A DNA stretch of 64,000 nucleotides, from positions 310,766 through 374,765 of the forward strand of contig NMRB01000104.1 of the NCBI GenBank assembly GCA_002633025.1. The letters are read 5' to 3'. This document shows, piece by piece, positions 46,666-59,982 of the stretch (position 1 is the first letter of the stretch; each line of letters opens with the position of its first letter). Made by a program: the position numbers and the translations under genes. The notes beneath the pieces were generated by a model. The model worked only from the letters and a program-made list of their open reading frames with translations. It had not been told where the DNA came from and made no database searches. The DNA comes from Notospermus geniculatus (Eukaryota; Nemertea; Pilidiophora; Heteronemertea; Lineidae).

Positions 46666-49211
46666 GCGTTGCTATCCTTTATCATCAACTTTCTGTCAGT
46701 GACATAGCCCACTATGGAAATCACTCGCACCTTCAAATGATTTGGTCATGTGTCACCCGTTTGGCCCGAGGTGGTTGCCAGTGTCACCTTTTTACCCACG
46801 TCCCTAAAAGGGTAGGTCATTGTGGAAGAGAATGTACTGGTCATCATTTGGCCTTACATTACCTCCTACTTGGCAACAGGTGGCACAGAACAAAGAGACA
46901 GAACATACCATATTATTCTTTTTGAATCATGCTTTCAAATTGTTACAAAACTAACTTTAGTGTCTCTTATGAAGCCATATGATATCACTCGTGCAGTATA
47001 CTAATCTATAAAGGTTGCACGTGAGGCAGGGGTATTCAGGGCTAAGTTGACCTTTAGGTCATTAGATCATCTTCTGTTCATTCATACGGAACAAATGGTC
47101 GATCAGGCTTCTTGGAATATGTCCATTCATGTTCAGTGCTAAACCTAAGTTAACCTCAACGCATTGTGTGATTGATTTCAATCTCAATACAAAGATTATA
47201 TATGATATAGTCCTCAGATTACCACTCACAAAAGAAATGACCACACTGGGGCTTAAGTCACTCTCAGGTTCATGGCAGGGATTATGTGAGGACATGTTTA
47301 ATGATGGATAGAGTTCATGACTGGAACCAGACCTCTGCCATAACTCTACAGTGGTCAATCGATTACTCCATTTGCAATGATATATGTTACAGATGTTATG
47401 GTCAGATTATAGCACCATCAACTGCTTCGAATTTCATTCCACTTCATTTTCAAGATGGTACAATATGATATGCAGTACTTTCAGTACAATATATTGCTTA
47501 GAATTTTATTACACTTCATTTTCATGAAGATGGTATAATAAAATATGATATGCAGTACTTTTAGTACGAATATTAAATGAAGGATTTAATTGTTACTCCA
47601 GAAGTCATGAACTTTCAGAACCATGTGGCCATTTCAGCTACAGCAATGACAGCAAAGCAAATGAAGATCATAAGTTGAGATATTACTAAAACAACATTAA
47701 TCAAGGACAGAAGAGTACGTGTAGATTGCAAATATCGTTTTTTAGATAGGAAAAAAGCTTCTACTAAACTCATGTCTTTTCAATAAATGACAGAAACAGA
47801 ACTCACGTTTTGATTCACTCAGCAACTCTAATTGGAAATTAAAATGTTTCATAATAAGCGAGTTAGTTAGCTTTTTAAAGATATCAATTATTTTTTAACT
47901 GCTAATTCACCAGACACACAAAAATAAGCTGTGTATGCTCCTAAATGATGATGTTAGTTCAGGATAATTCAAAAGATGAAATATATTTTTTTATGATGGC
48001 CCAATTATGCAGCTGAACAATCCTATCTCCTGAACACAGAAGTCAAATCAATAATTCAATTGAGAGTCTAATCCACACGAGAGCAATGCCTTATTTGAAC
48101 TGACAGGTTCAAAATTTGCAAAGGCAAGGTGAACAGGAGTCGATGTCCCAGTGAATGCACCAAAGGCCCGTGTGAACGTGGCCAAATTTTCATTGAATGA
48201 TCATTGTCAACACAAACGAGGGAGCTTCGGTCAAAAAGTAACGCGTCTGATCAGAGGACATCCAACAGTTATTACTGTGATCAGCATGAAAGCACAAGTA
48301 TGCCATGATACAAGTGTGATGAATACTGTTCATTCATGTTCCTGCGACCTTTTCAAGGCATGGAATTTCCGGCAGGTTAACTCTTGAATGAAGCCATAGA
48401 AAAGGTGGTAACAGTATTTATACATATACAGTATATGATATCGCCCAATACCAATACTGTATTTGAGAATGAAATCCTTGTAACTGCGACGCACCTAATA
48501 CAAAAGATCATGAATAACTCATGACAAAATACTCAGTCTGTGGAAATAAGCATCTGGTTACCATTGAGACAGAGGGCCTTCTCTAAGAGGTCACATTTTG
48601 TGTAGATATCGGTTTGCATGTTTTTTTACCATACAGCTTCCTCTTCAGTCTGAAGTTTCCATCTGCATTTCAATACAAAACAACCAACATTGCCTGACAG
48701 CGCTACCAACCGATAATCCACAAAACTAAATCCTTCAGCAGACACATCCAGGCACAACAGACTGACTCATGTACATTTCACAAGTTGGCCCACCCATTGC
48801 ACATAATGTGAAAAACAATGAAACATATTTCAAAACGTAAACATCCTTCATTGACTGGAATTTGTCCAAATCAAAACAATAGCATGAACTTCAAATGCGT
48901 AGTATATCCAGGAACTTGAACTCCCAGGTCATCTCTTCGGGATTTCCCAATATCATGTTTGAGGAAAACTGGGCCATGTGCAAGGGCACAGAATGAGCCG
49001 GAATCAACAATAGACCTATGAACGAAAGGAACAAGATCAGTCTCCCTATTAAAGATGCTGTTTTTGATACTGGTGATCATTTGAGGATTATCAGGATGAG
49101 AAAAAAGCAGGATAAGATGTGACAGCATTGCAATGACATAATTAGGCTACCTCATCACGCTCATCATAGCCTAAGGGTTCCAGCTTGATGTGTGCTAAGA
49201 GACAGGTACCT
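46666..49211. other. Gene-free stretch with one old tandem duplication
   Basis: At 47424-47570 a block containing ACTTCATTTTC, AAGATGGTA and ATATGATATGCAGTACTTT occurs twice. No exon was supported; the 78-codon plus frame at 48151-48387 is unrecognised. Confidence 0.35.
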
Positions 49212-49331
49212 GGGGCCATATTCATGAAGCCTTCGCAACTTTGCTTGCACGCAGTGAACAATAGGACACGTGCAGCCAAACAATGGACTTGCGTGCAAGC
49301 AAAGTTGCGAAGGCTTCGTGAATATGGCCCC
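49212..49331. mobile_element. 120-bp palindromic MITE, GGGGCCATATTCA ends
   Basis: The 42-bp arms start GGGGCCATATTCATGAAGCC and include TTGCTTGCACGCA, with one mismatch between arms. The loop contains GGACACGTGCAG. Target duplication is unclear. The terminal GGGGCC is shared with the elements at 3096, 6510, 34506 and 36659. Confidence 0.8.
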
Positions 49332-50071
49332 TGGTTGCCCTGCCTGGTTGCAGGGCTCTACTTGCTTTGCTGAAGTGGAAACTGAAAGACAAAAATGGAC
49401 AGAATTGCAAATTTTTAGGGTTTAGTGAAGGGTCTGTTTTCTTCACCTACAAAATGTGCACAGCAAAATTAGGCCAACTTGATCATTACATGGTAAACCC
49501 CAAACAGGAACTATGAATTCTTATTTCAACAACGGGAACTTCCAACTAAGTAACAGATCTGTCATGTACATGTACATTCAAAAAGTAGTGCCATTGTCAT
49601 ATGATTGGCTGTTCGTGGTTTGTTTACAGTGTTCCTGGAACTGGTCATGCTGCAATATTTCCCCAAGTAGTTTGTTCCTGTTTTCAACAAACTTCAGAGT
49701 TACTTCCGTATTCAAACCCAGGTAAGAAACATCCTATAAATATTATCATGACCAGGAATTCCTTCGCGATTTTGACACAATCATCTGCATGTCATGAAGG
49801 GAATTTAGACATTTTATCCTGATCATCTGAATGAGGTCCAGGATATGAGGGAATCTGACCAACAACTCTCCATAAATAGAATACATCCTGCTTTGCAGGC
49901 CATGCACCAACATGACCAATACAGGATAAGATAAATAACAGCTCTGTGTTCAGAAAGGTCGAGTTGTTGTCATTCTAAAGTGTCATCATCTGTTACATTG
50001 CGAACCTCCCGAATGACGTCGGACTTGTCAATTTCATTGTGTTTGCCCGCCCCTGCTTTCGTCCTCCCTCG
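49332..50071. other. Gene-free stretch
   Basis: No supported feature. Confidence 0.35.
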
Positions 50072-51947
50072 CCTTCGACAATGTGGTCATTCAGTGAAGT
50101 CAAGCTGTTATCTGATGTTTGTCCGACCATTGCTGGTAAAAATAGAAACCGGGGCGGGCGGTATGTTATTTTTGTAGAATGCTTGGGAAAAAGTCAAACT
50201 CATCTTGGGAAAAAGTCAGTCATCTAGAGAGAAGAAAGGCAGGCCTCTTTTGGTATCTTTAGTTATGCTGAGGAAACAGTTGTACAGTATATCCTCCAGT
50301 AAGCATATATCAAAACCTGGGGTCCTTTGATAAGCAATGACCGGAAAGGGGCAAAGGGAGGTGTATCAAGGTGCATGATTCATAGTGTAGCTTCAGTCTG
50401 CTAGCTGATAAGACTGACGAAATACTCGAGAAATCCTTCACCGAAGGATACTAGTATATTTACTTTCTTGAATCAAAACCAACCAACCCATAGAACGTCA
50501 TACCAACGTCATTTGCTCATGTTAGTAAACAACACGTATTTGTCAACATCTGTTACCTCTAAGTCTTACTCAATGAATGCAATATGCGGCCGGGATGAAT
50601 TGATAGCTGATAAATGATTAAAAAACAAGATTGTTTACAAATATGACAGTAACGTAAATGTTGCCTGGATTTTTCTAGGAATGTAGTTGAATGCCCTCAT
50701 GGATATTTCAATAATCTGGAAAAACATACCAGAAAAACATGTTGTCCACCGCAATTTTTTCCCCAAAACATGGCTAAGTAGCTAAGATATACATCAAAGA
50801 TTGACTTATTTTGCTCAACATATTAAGAGGCAAACTTCTGAATGTAAATTAATTTGAAATCCAAGATAATGACACCAAGGAAACTCACAACTCAAAGGCT
50901 GCCATTAGCCATGTTAAAAAGTTCCAGTTGTGCCTACTTTTTTTCACAACGTACGAAGGTTAGGGATATAATGGTGATCAAGATGCTCTTTATTTCATTG
51001 AAAAATTCCTCCTTCGACAATGTGGTCATTCAGTGAAGTCAAGCTGTGATCTGATGTTTGTCCGACCATTGCTGGTAAAAATAGAAACCGGGGCGGGCGG
51101 TATGCTATTTTTGTAGAAAGCTTGGGAAAAAGTCAACGTCATCTTGGGAAAAGTCAAAGTCATCTAGAGAGAAGAAAGGCAGGCCTCTTTTGGTATCTTT
51201 AGTTATGCTGAGGAAACAGTTGTACAGTATATCCTCCTCCAGTAAGCATGTATCAAAGCCTGGGGTCCTTTGATAAGCAATGACCGGAAAGGGGTAAGGG
51301 AGGTGTATCAAGGTGCATGATTCATAGTGTAGCTTCAGTCTGCTAGCTGATAAGACTGACGAAATACTCGAGAAATCCTTCACCGAAGGATATATTTGCT
51401 TTCTTGAATCAAAACCAACCAAACGATAGACGCGTCATACCAACGTCATTTGCTCATGTTAGTAAATAAACAAGTATTTGTCAACATCTGTTACCTCTAA
51501 GTCTTACTCAATGAATGCAATATGCGGCCAGGATGAATTGATAGCTGATAAATGATTAAAAAACAAGATTGTTTACAAATATGACAGTAACGTAAATGTT
51601 GCCTGGATTTTTCTAGGAATGTATAGTTGAATGCCCTCATGGATATTTCAATAATCTGGAAAAACATACCAGAAAAACATGTTGTCCACCGCAATTTTTT
51701 CCCCAAAACATGGCTAAGATATACATCAAAGATTGACTTATTTTGCTCAACATATTAAGAGGCAAACTTCTGAATGTAAATTAATTTGAAATCCAAGATA
51801 ATGACACCAAGGAAACTCACAACTCAAAGGCTGCCATTAGCCATGTTAAAGTGAAAGTTCCAGTTGTGCCTACTTTTTTTCACAACGTACGAAGGTTAGG
51901 GATATAATGGTGATCAAGATGCTCTTTATTTCATTGAAAAATTCCTC
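50072..51947. repeat. Tandem duplication of ~939 bp (two copies)
   Basis: Copy 1 is 50072-51010 and copy 2 is 51011-51947. Both begin CCTTCGACAATGTGGTCATT and end CATTGAAAAATTCCTC. They differ by substitutions and 1-8-bp indels. A 105-codon minus frame in copy 2 (51105-51422) is frameshifted and stopped in copy 1, so it is not called as a gene. Confidence 0.9.
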
Positions 51948-52872
51948 AACTGGTTAAACAGTTATGACATATTTAATGGATTTGGTCAGAGAAGAATGTT
52001 GGGCCTCATTTGATGACGTCATCTCAGGAATTTGCATAATGAGCATGCATTTTTGTGCTGTAATGGACTTGCGCAACTATTCATGTGAAAGAATGAAGTC
52101 AGAAATTTGTCTGTTAATAAATATGTAAATGAAAATGAACTTTATCTCCACATTGGATTGCTCTGATTTGATTTCATTTATACCCACAATGACATCACGC
52201 ATAAATTAGCATTTTCGACTTTGGCTAGTTCCTTTTGTATGGAAAATAGCTGCACTGGATTTTCAAACACATACTCCGCGATATCTTCCAAACTACTCAT
52301 CAGAATGTGATGAAACAACAAGCAAAACATGCGTACTTGTGTATTCTAGACACTTCAGTAATAGTCTGTGCAGTCAATTTTAAGATGCAACTCGGACTAT
52401 GTATCAATGGACAACGCAAGGACAACATTTTGTGATGATAAGGAATGAATCATCATTTGACTAAACATTGTCGGAAGCTAACCACGCTGTTGCGAAAATT
52501 CACTCATCTCTAAGCAACATTTATGGTATCAGGTGGATATAAAGATTCCTCAAGGAAAAATCTAAGTGTACATATGTAGGCCTACATATATGTAGGCGTA
52601 CATATACCTGGAGATGAAACACATTATTAATGAACGTTTTACCATTGAGAAACACACAGGCACACTGATTTAAACCACGTCGAAGAAAACTGAGTTGGGT
52701 GTGGTCAAAAATTCATTCGCCTTATAAATTTTTGGTGTGATGCAGGTGATGGGCAGCCGACCTCATGGTAAAGTGGGGGGTATCAGAGTCTGCAGTTCAT
52801 TGGAGAATATAATGGATCTCCTTCCTCAATGCCCAGTCTACATCCTAGTGGCCATCTGGGCAATGAATGTGA
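51948..52872. other. Gene-free stretch
   Basis: No supported feature apart from a small TGTAGGCCTACATATATGTA-type palindromic string near 52575. Confidence 0.35.
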
Positions 52873-53071
52873 AGGGAGTCGATCATCTGCCTGATTGATA
52901 GAACAGTTGTCTGCGAAATTGCTTCTGATTCTACAACTGATCGCACATGCGTGGGTGGAGTTCTTATCTTGTATGATCTTCTGATGGATGGCTTCAATAC
53001 TTTTACATGGATGGGTCATCTTCAGCAGCATGAGCAATTTGAATTCATGGAATGTCAAGAGTTCAAAACAG
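52873..53071 (+). CDS. Possible internal exon, unknown protein
   Basis: An open plus frame of 66 codons ends at a good 5' splice site (AAAACAG then GTAATC). The peptide includes LIDRTVVCEIASDSTTDRTC and ends HEQFEFMECQEFKT. The upstream edge is not defined: a TGA at 52870 closes the frame and the nearest AG (GATTGATAG) has a poor pyrimidine tract. An antisense 117-codon frame (52783-53136) covers the same bases. Either, or neither, may be real. No family is recognised. Confidence 0.25.
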
Positions 53072-55023
53072 GTAATCATCGTGGAAGAAATGGAAGTGAT
53101 TGTGCAAGGTGAGAAAAAAGTCAGTGATCCACTCATGCATCGCCAAGCTCCTCAACTGGCTGATGCAATGCCTATGTTTTACACCATTTTACCATCTCAA
53201 TAACTATTTTAGTCAGCAAACTGTCAAGCGGCTGAGGCTGAAGGCAGCTGAAAATGTTTTATTGGCGAATTTCCATTAAAAAAATACATTGAAGAAGGGG
53301 GAAGCTGAAATCTCTGGGGTAAGGTTGAAAGGTCTCCAGCATTAAAGCCTTGAACAAAAACAAAATGCGTTTAGTTCAACTCGGGGACACTGATCTCACA
53401 GTAGTGAAAGAAAAACTCGAAGTTCTCAGTGCCTCCATTCTCCGCCTCTTAACGAATTTTCTTCGCCAATTGTGTTTTTACCTGTCTGCAATCAAAATGT
53501 TAGTGATCCATGTGTTTCTTTCAAGACTAATTCTTGTGGTTACCTGCGAATCTGATACATGGCGCATTTTTCCTTTGTCTAGGTGTTGTGAATTACATCT
53601 TTCATGAAGGCTAAAGAGTTTTTCATTGTCTGTCTTGGATTAAAAACATGGTGAGACATAACTGAAGTTTTTGTTTGTACTTTCAGGTACTTCCACGAAT
53701 ATATTCATAGATTAACAGCAAAATGTCATAATATATTCATAAACATACATGTACAATGAAAAATTGAAACATTAGAATGAAGGGACAGCATCATCATGTT
53801 GTTTAACGTTATTTATCTTCTGGTTGTGAGGTTCATTCAGAGAGTGAAAGTGACCTCAGCTTCAATGGTTTAAGAAGTTTGATCCAAACAGAGTGCAAGT
53901 CTCACAAAGCAACCTGCACAAAGTGAGCCTGACCGGAGTCTCTCACACAGGATGAAGCCAGGAAGGACAGTGATTAATATGAAGGTAGGTTTTCTATGAT
54001 ATCATGGGGAATGCCGGTCTCACGTTAAACTACCAAAGAATAGCTTCACTATAAATAAATTGAATTTTAAACCTAGCAGTCAGTTGTCTCTAACCTGACG
54101 GCAAACTCAGGTGAAAGGAAGGTTCCAGCTAAGAAGGCAATAATCAGGTGAGAAAGAGAAAGTGACGGGGGGTTCACTGAGGCCACACCTGCAGAAACCT
54201 TCGCCTGCCAAGAACAATACATCATTTACAATACGAAGAACAAAATTTTATGGTGGAAGTCGCTCAACAGCAGCAGTCATGCCAGCCTTCATGAAGAACT
54301 GCATTAGTGCCCTCTTGGGAGAAATTGCTGAACTGAAGTGAAGGCTTCCAGCAATTTAACATATGCCAAGGCTGCTGTAAAAAGTCTGAAAAGATACTAA
54401 TTTGGGTGTCTCAAATCAGTTCCTCACAAAATGACTGAGGGCCAGCAAGTATGCATCCAAGTCTGCTGCTCTGTCTGTATATTCATATTAGATGAAACTG
54501 CATATCAGCAAGACAACCAGAAGAATTGGTAAAGGTGGATTGACAGCCTCCAGAATACTAGTACCATCCTGACCTGGCATCAGGTCATAACCTGAACAGT
54601 TTTGAGTTTATCCAGTGCGGACAAGATGGAGAGGAGGTCTTATCATCATGACGAAGAATGCAAGTACACAAAGCCAGGTTGCCGACCATGCTGAATAATT
54701 TGTAAACAGATGTATACTAGTGAACCCGATAGAAAATTCCTGCAAAAGAGGTATGCCATCTTCTCTTTGGATAGCCATATCACAACTCTCCTGACCATTT
54801 AAAATGGAGTAAAACTGAGAGACCGCAAGGTGTGAGGGGGAAAAACAGCATGGAAACTGAGGTAAGATTTGGTGTTAACTGCCAAATAGTGCTCCAATGA
54901 TTCCTCTATGGTACTGATAATAATACCACTTGGAGAAATCAAATTCATGTTAAAAAGTTGTTCAAGTTGTAGGAGGCACTTACAAATACCGCTGTTCTAT
55001 AAATAACTTACAGAATTGCAAGT
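53072..55023. other. Gene-free stretch
   Basis: No supported exon or repeat. Confidence 0.35.
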
Positions 55024-55254
55024 ATGCAACCTCATCAGATCAGAGAGCGAGATGATGCTAATCGTGATAGTGCAAGTGTATACTCAGGAACAAACTGGGC
55101 TGAGGTAGATGCTTGGCAGCATCAAGTGTATGCATGGCAAGGTAATGATCACCACGTGAGTGCTAACTGTAATCTCAGGTACATGGAAGTCAGACATGTA
55201 AACACAGCTTCACAAAAATGGGGTGAAAAAGTCCAAAAAGAAATAAGTGCATAG
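55024..55254 (+). other. Unrecognised 76-codon frame
   Basis: An ATG frame follows AACTTACAGAATTGCAAGT and contains four tryptophans (for example TNWAEVDAWQHQVYAWQ). Possible donors inside it (CAC then GTGAGT, and CTCAG then GTACAT) mean it could be part of an exon. No family is recognised and chance cannot be excluded. Confidence 0.18.
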
Positions 55255-56909
55255 TACGTCTGTCGGCACACTTTTCCCCACAAGTTAAAAACTGGCTAGA
55301 CAAATATTAGGCCTATGCTACCCTGAAGTGAATGACCATTAAGTATGTTACCACCTTGCAAAGACAAAAAGTGGAAGTGGCTCTATGGGCTGTCTCACAA
55401 CCAAGGCTTCCAAAATAGTTGGGGAGGGGGTTGCACTAACTTGAGCTCATTACCCATAGTGACGCAGCGTCTGTGAACTAATGAAGGTTACCAAATTGAG
55501 AGAGACACACACACATTCTCGTACGTCTGTTGACATTCTACTGTCTGTTTCAGTGCACAGACTGTGGTGAATACTAATTACAACATTCATTATGGCCTGT
55601 AACCTTGCCAGAACTACCTGCCGTGAGCCGCATCAGAGAAGCATGGAGAATTTTCGCAACCTCGGCTGAACAAAACAGACAGACACAGAGGGAATGCGCA
55701 ATATCAAGGCCTCGAAAAAACCAAGCATGCAACACCTGAGCTTGTGAAAACAACCCTATATATTATAACCTTTCCCAGTACAAACAAGAGAGGTATTTCT
55801 AAATGTTTTCTTCAGTGACGTCTCTTTTGGCTGATGAACACATATAACAGCCTCAGAGGTCACTGTGACAAATACCACCGAGAACAGCTAAAACACGTCC
55901 AATTTTGCACTCAAAATTTCTTAAATTGGAGAGGGAGAGGGGAGTTACCGGTAATGATGATTGAACATCTTTTTTGCACAGAAATGCTATGATTATGAAG
56001 CAGATTCTCGTATCATCACCTTGTGTCTTGCTGTACTCCCGGAGAAAGACTTTATGCTGATTATATACTGACTTAAATGGATGATTTTAATGACATGATC
56101 AACATGTGGTTACCTATCGATCGATTTGCCAATGCAAAGAACAATGGATGACCAGATGTCTACCCAGATTGCATTGCAAAAATATAAAACGAAATTTATG
56201 AATCTTTTAAAACATAAATTGAAAGCTCCACAACAGAGAATCGAAGTATGAAACAAAAGCCTTGGAAAGTAATCCTGGCATAAGATGTAAAGAAAGAGTT
56301 TCACCGAAGCAATGGGCCAAGTGTGACACCCATATAACAAATGCAAATCACCAGCAGGACAAGGATAGGTTGTTGCAGTCATTCAGCCAGATAGATGTGC
56401 ACATGTCCAAGTCAGAACTATAGAAGCTATTCAGTAAGCTATGCAACAGCACTCTTCATTGTCTTTACAATCGAAGGGAACATTTTGTCAATGTCACAGA
56501 GACCATACAAATCACATGATTATCAGAGAAATTACATGTACACCATCAGCTTATGATGGTCTAAATCTTTTGTAATTAGTGTATCAATAAAAAGTCTTTC
56601 ATTGTCCACAGATGCTGCAAGCTGGTGCCCAATTTGGAAGAGCGGACGGATGAAAAACGATTTTCTTTTATTCATTTGAGCGTAACAGCCGATAGTGTCA
56701 AAAAGCACTGAATATGTGATTGATTTTTAAGAAAGAGCCAAATATACATGTAGCTTAGTCCTTACACCACGGAAGTTCATCTCCGGGTCATGCATGGGTT
56801 TTAGAGGACGACATGGTCACCCAGGGAAAAGTCTGACATAAGAATTTTTACCATCATTTTTCGACAGTACAGTATCCTGGAACTACTTTCACCTCCCCAC
56901 AACCAAAAC

Positions 56910-56938
56910 AAAACACTTGGAAATTTTCCAAGTGTTTT
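56910..56938. repeat. 29-bp perfect palindrome
   Basis: AAAACACTTGGAAA and its inverse are separated by a single T. No role is evident. Confidence 0.6.
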
Positions 56939-57591
56939 CCAATTTTCCAATTAAAAAAAATGCAGTCCGGCGAATTTTCTTAGGATGCGGATGGTGTGGT
57001 CGTAGAACACAGAGTTGCTGAATCAAGTGATACCGGAATCATCAGCTGACTCAAGGGATGGCCGGAATGCCACAGCATGCACCCAGTATAGACGGAGAAA
57101 AATTATCAAAGGTTATGAGGCTTGTTCCGTCTATTCACATGGATGTCTGCCAAACACTCCTACGCAGCAAAGTACAAAAACCAACCTGGCTACCATGAGA
57201 ATTGCGATCCTAGATAGTACTACAAGTGAAATGCTTCAGGGATGATAATTACTACACTAGCCCAGCCTTCTATCATGTATGAGTAAGGACTCCCTAAATG
57301 ACCAGTTCATTAACATTTATTTTAATGAGAGTCATTCAGCAAGCAAAGCAGCATGAACGGAATCAACAAAAAAATATGAATGGGTGATTCATCATCTCTA
57401 AGAGATGGAATTCTTGGTGTGCCTGCCCACAACTCCGGATTTCTCAATTAAGATACAGAGAGCAATCATGCGATGGCCATAAACATAGATTTGCGCACCT
57501 GAATGGACTGCCACGAGTCGTGGCAAAATAGTCCCAGACCGATGTAATCGACTATTTCAACAATGTTGAGTAAGCCTACCAATGCTTCAAA

Positions 57592-57661
57592 GAGAGAGAG
57601 AGAGACAGGCAGACAGACAGACAGAGAGACAGCAGAGACAGACAGACAGACAGACAGACAA
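57592..57661. repeat. (AGAC)n / (AG)n microsatellite
   Basis: Interrupted GAGAGA and CAGACAGA runs over about 70 bp. Confidence 0.95.
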
Positions 57662-59500
57662 ATTCAGAAATTCCGCGATCGCCCCCACTGAGATGAGGTG
57701 GTCTTAAATTTGAAATAAATAATCATGATGATTGCGATGTGAATCAACACCACCCCATTACACCATATACATGTACTGTTGCAGACTTTCAGTTTTAGGC
57801 CAAGATGAAGGTGGCAGCATAATCTAGACCATGGCACTGACATGACTGAGCTTGCTGGCATAAATCCCAATTGCTTCCAAGGTAAATGCTATTGGAAGAA
57901 AAGATGATGATGGATGTCATTGAGAGAGAGAGCTTGGTCAATCCGGGAAACCCAAAGGTGATGAATTACATTTCAATTACGATACTTTTTCATCCATGTG
58001 ATATCAGCCCTTGCAGTCAGCTGACTTACCCCATGAAAATCCAACTTACATCGAAAAATCACTGTCACTCATTCACGATGCTTAACATTCTTGACCTGTA
58101 ACTTTTAGACTTCGCACAAATATGTGGTCAACACAGGGCATGGAGTGTGGAGGACTTTCAACCTTAGAACATTTATTTATGTATCATTGTTTAACAGTGA
58201 GGTCAGCATTGGTGTGAAGGTGTATGTAGTGACATTAATTGAATGAACACATTTGTCACAGGTTTCCTATCAGCTGACTTGCCACATACTGAGCAGGATG
58301 TTTGAATTTGACATTTCTTGGTATTTAATCTAACGTGACTGAAAAATCGACAAGTATAGATGCACATGTCACGTGGGCATTGATCAGTTGATATAGTATC
58401 ATCGATGTTGTACTGTCCACTTGAAAAATGACAATTAACACTTGACCTAAACCAAGGGTAAAAACGCTACCCGGTATGTATACTATGGCACATGTAATTT
58501 ACTAATCATGTGGAATTGATAATTATGTCATGAGCATGTTGAGGTGTCTCTCGAGTTTTAGTTTGGTTTCTGTCTCATGTTCGCTGACATCATAGTCACA
58601 ATATAATCATCATACATGTATTTTGCTTTGTTTGTGTCATAAAGTACCTCATGCCACTCTCAAGGTTGTCAGAACCTTGATCGATTCTGTCGAATTGTTC
58701 TTAAACAACTTGATACTTGACTTACCAGTATTACCGGGGTATACGTACCTATAAATCCGAATCTTGTGTCTTTTTCAATCTTTTGCCTCAATGGCTGTTT
58801 TCAGCTGGAAAGAAACGACCAAATCAAAGCGAAAGTTTATCTTTTTATCACAAAAAATGATTGTACCTGATCTCACCCATGTAATTATCAAGATGTTTTA
58901 TGATCAACTTGGTAGGCCCGCTGAACCCATGACACAGACACTTTATATCAAGTGGAGACCTTGTAAATAAGATGAAAGTGAATGTGTACTGACTACCGCA
59001 TTGCAAGTTTTCACTTTAGAGACACACGCACTTTAGCATCATACAAAGCCTAAAAGGTAGTCACCCTAATGATAGCTGACAAGGAGTTGGTGTCAAATGA
59101 TGATTGCGTGCATGTGATGACCAAAGTTGACCCATTACATCATATCCCAGCAAGGGATTCGAAAGCATGCATGTGATGACCAATTTGACCCATTACATCA
59201 TATCCCAGCAAGGGATTTGAAAGCATGCAATGTGATGACAGATTTGACCCACTAGGCCTATATCATCATATCCGTGCAAGGGATTTGATAGCATGCATGT
59301 GATATTAATTTGACCCACTACATCATATCCCAGCAAGGGAGTTTGAAAGCATGCATGTGATGACCAATTTGACGCACACTACATCACATCCCAGCAAGGG
59401 ATTTGATGATCAATTAAATTCACTAGGCCAACATCATATCCCAGCAAGGGATTTGAAAGGATGCATGTGATGACCAATCTGACCCATTACATCATATCCC

Positions 59501-59624
59501 TACCTGGCCCGTTCTCTTGTAGGTTTTGCCGCTATCTTGCCCTCTTCTGATGTAAATGTTGTACTATCTGTAAATTTTTGTCCCCTTTATGTGATTGAGA
59601 ATAAATCTGAAATGAACTGAACTG
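59501..59624 (+). mobile_element. Truncated LINE 3' tail, copy 1
   Basis: The segment runs from TACCTGGCCCGTTCTCTTGT to GAATAAATCTGAAATGAACT then GAACTGAA. The AATAAA-like word and short TGAAC tail repeat are typical of a 5'-truncated LINE. It lies inside a minisatellite unit. Confidence 0.55.
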
Positions 59625-59856
59625 AAAGCATGCATGTGATGACCAATTTGACCCATTACATCATATTCCAGCAAGGGATTTGAAAGCATGCATGTGATGA
59701 CCAATTTGACCCACTACATCATATCCCAGCAAGGGATTTGAAAGCATGCATGTGATGACAGATTTGACCCACTAGGCCTACATCATCATATCCGTGCAAG
59801 GGATTTGATATAAAGGATGCATGTGATGACCAATCTGACCCATTACATCATATCCC

Positions 59857-59982
59857 TACCTGGCCCGTTCTCTTGTAGGTTTTGCCGCTATCTTGCCCTC
59901 TTCTGATGTAAATGTTGTACTATCTGTAAAATTTTTGTCCCCTTTATGTGATTGAGAATAAACCTGAAATGAACTGAACTGA
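59857..59982 (+). mobile_element. Truncated LINE 3' tail, copy 2
   Basis: Same insert as at 59501 in the same position within the unit, with one extra A (TGTAAAATTTTT) and AATAAACC for AATAAATC. Shared position shows it was copied along with the array, not inserted twice. Confidence 0.55.

Larger units (their letters stand above)
55255..59091. other. Gene-free stretch (~3.8 kb)
   Basis: It contains an AGAC/GACA microsatellite and a short perfect palindrome (both listed). A 68-codon plus frame at 58764-58970 is unrecognised. Confidence 0.35.

Noticed and set aside
46593-46925. 110-codon plus frame rich in His and Cys
   Set aside because: It begins in a tRNA-like remnant. The His/Cys spacing does not fit a zinc-finger pattern, and no splice signals were found.
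51105-51422. 105-codon minus frame with an acidic, phenylalanine-rich end
   Set aside because: The duplicate copy at 50.2-50.46 kb has a 1-bp insertion and an internal stop, so the frame is not conserved. The acidic end is a translated ~20-bp tandem repeat.
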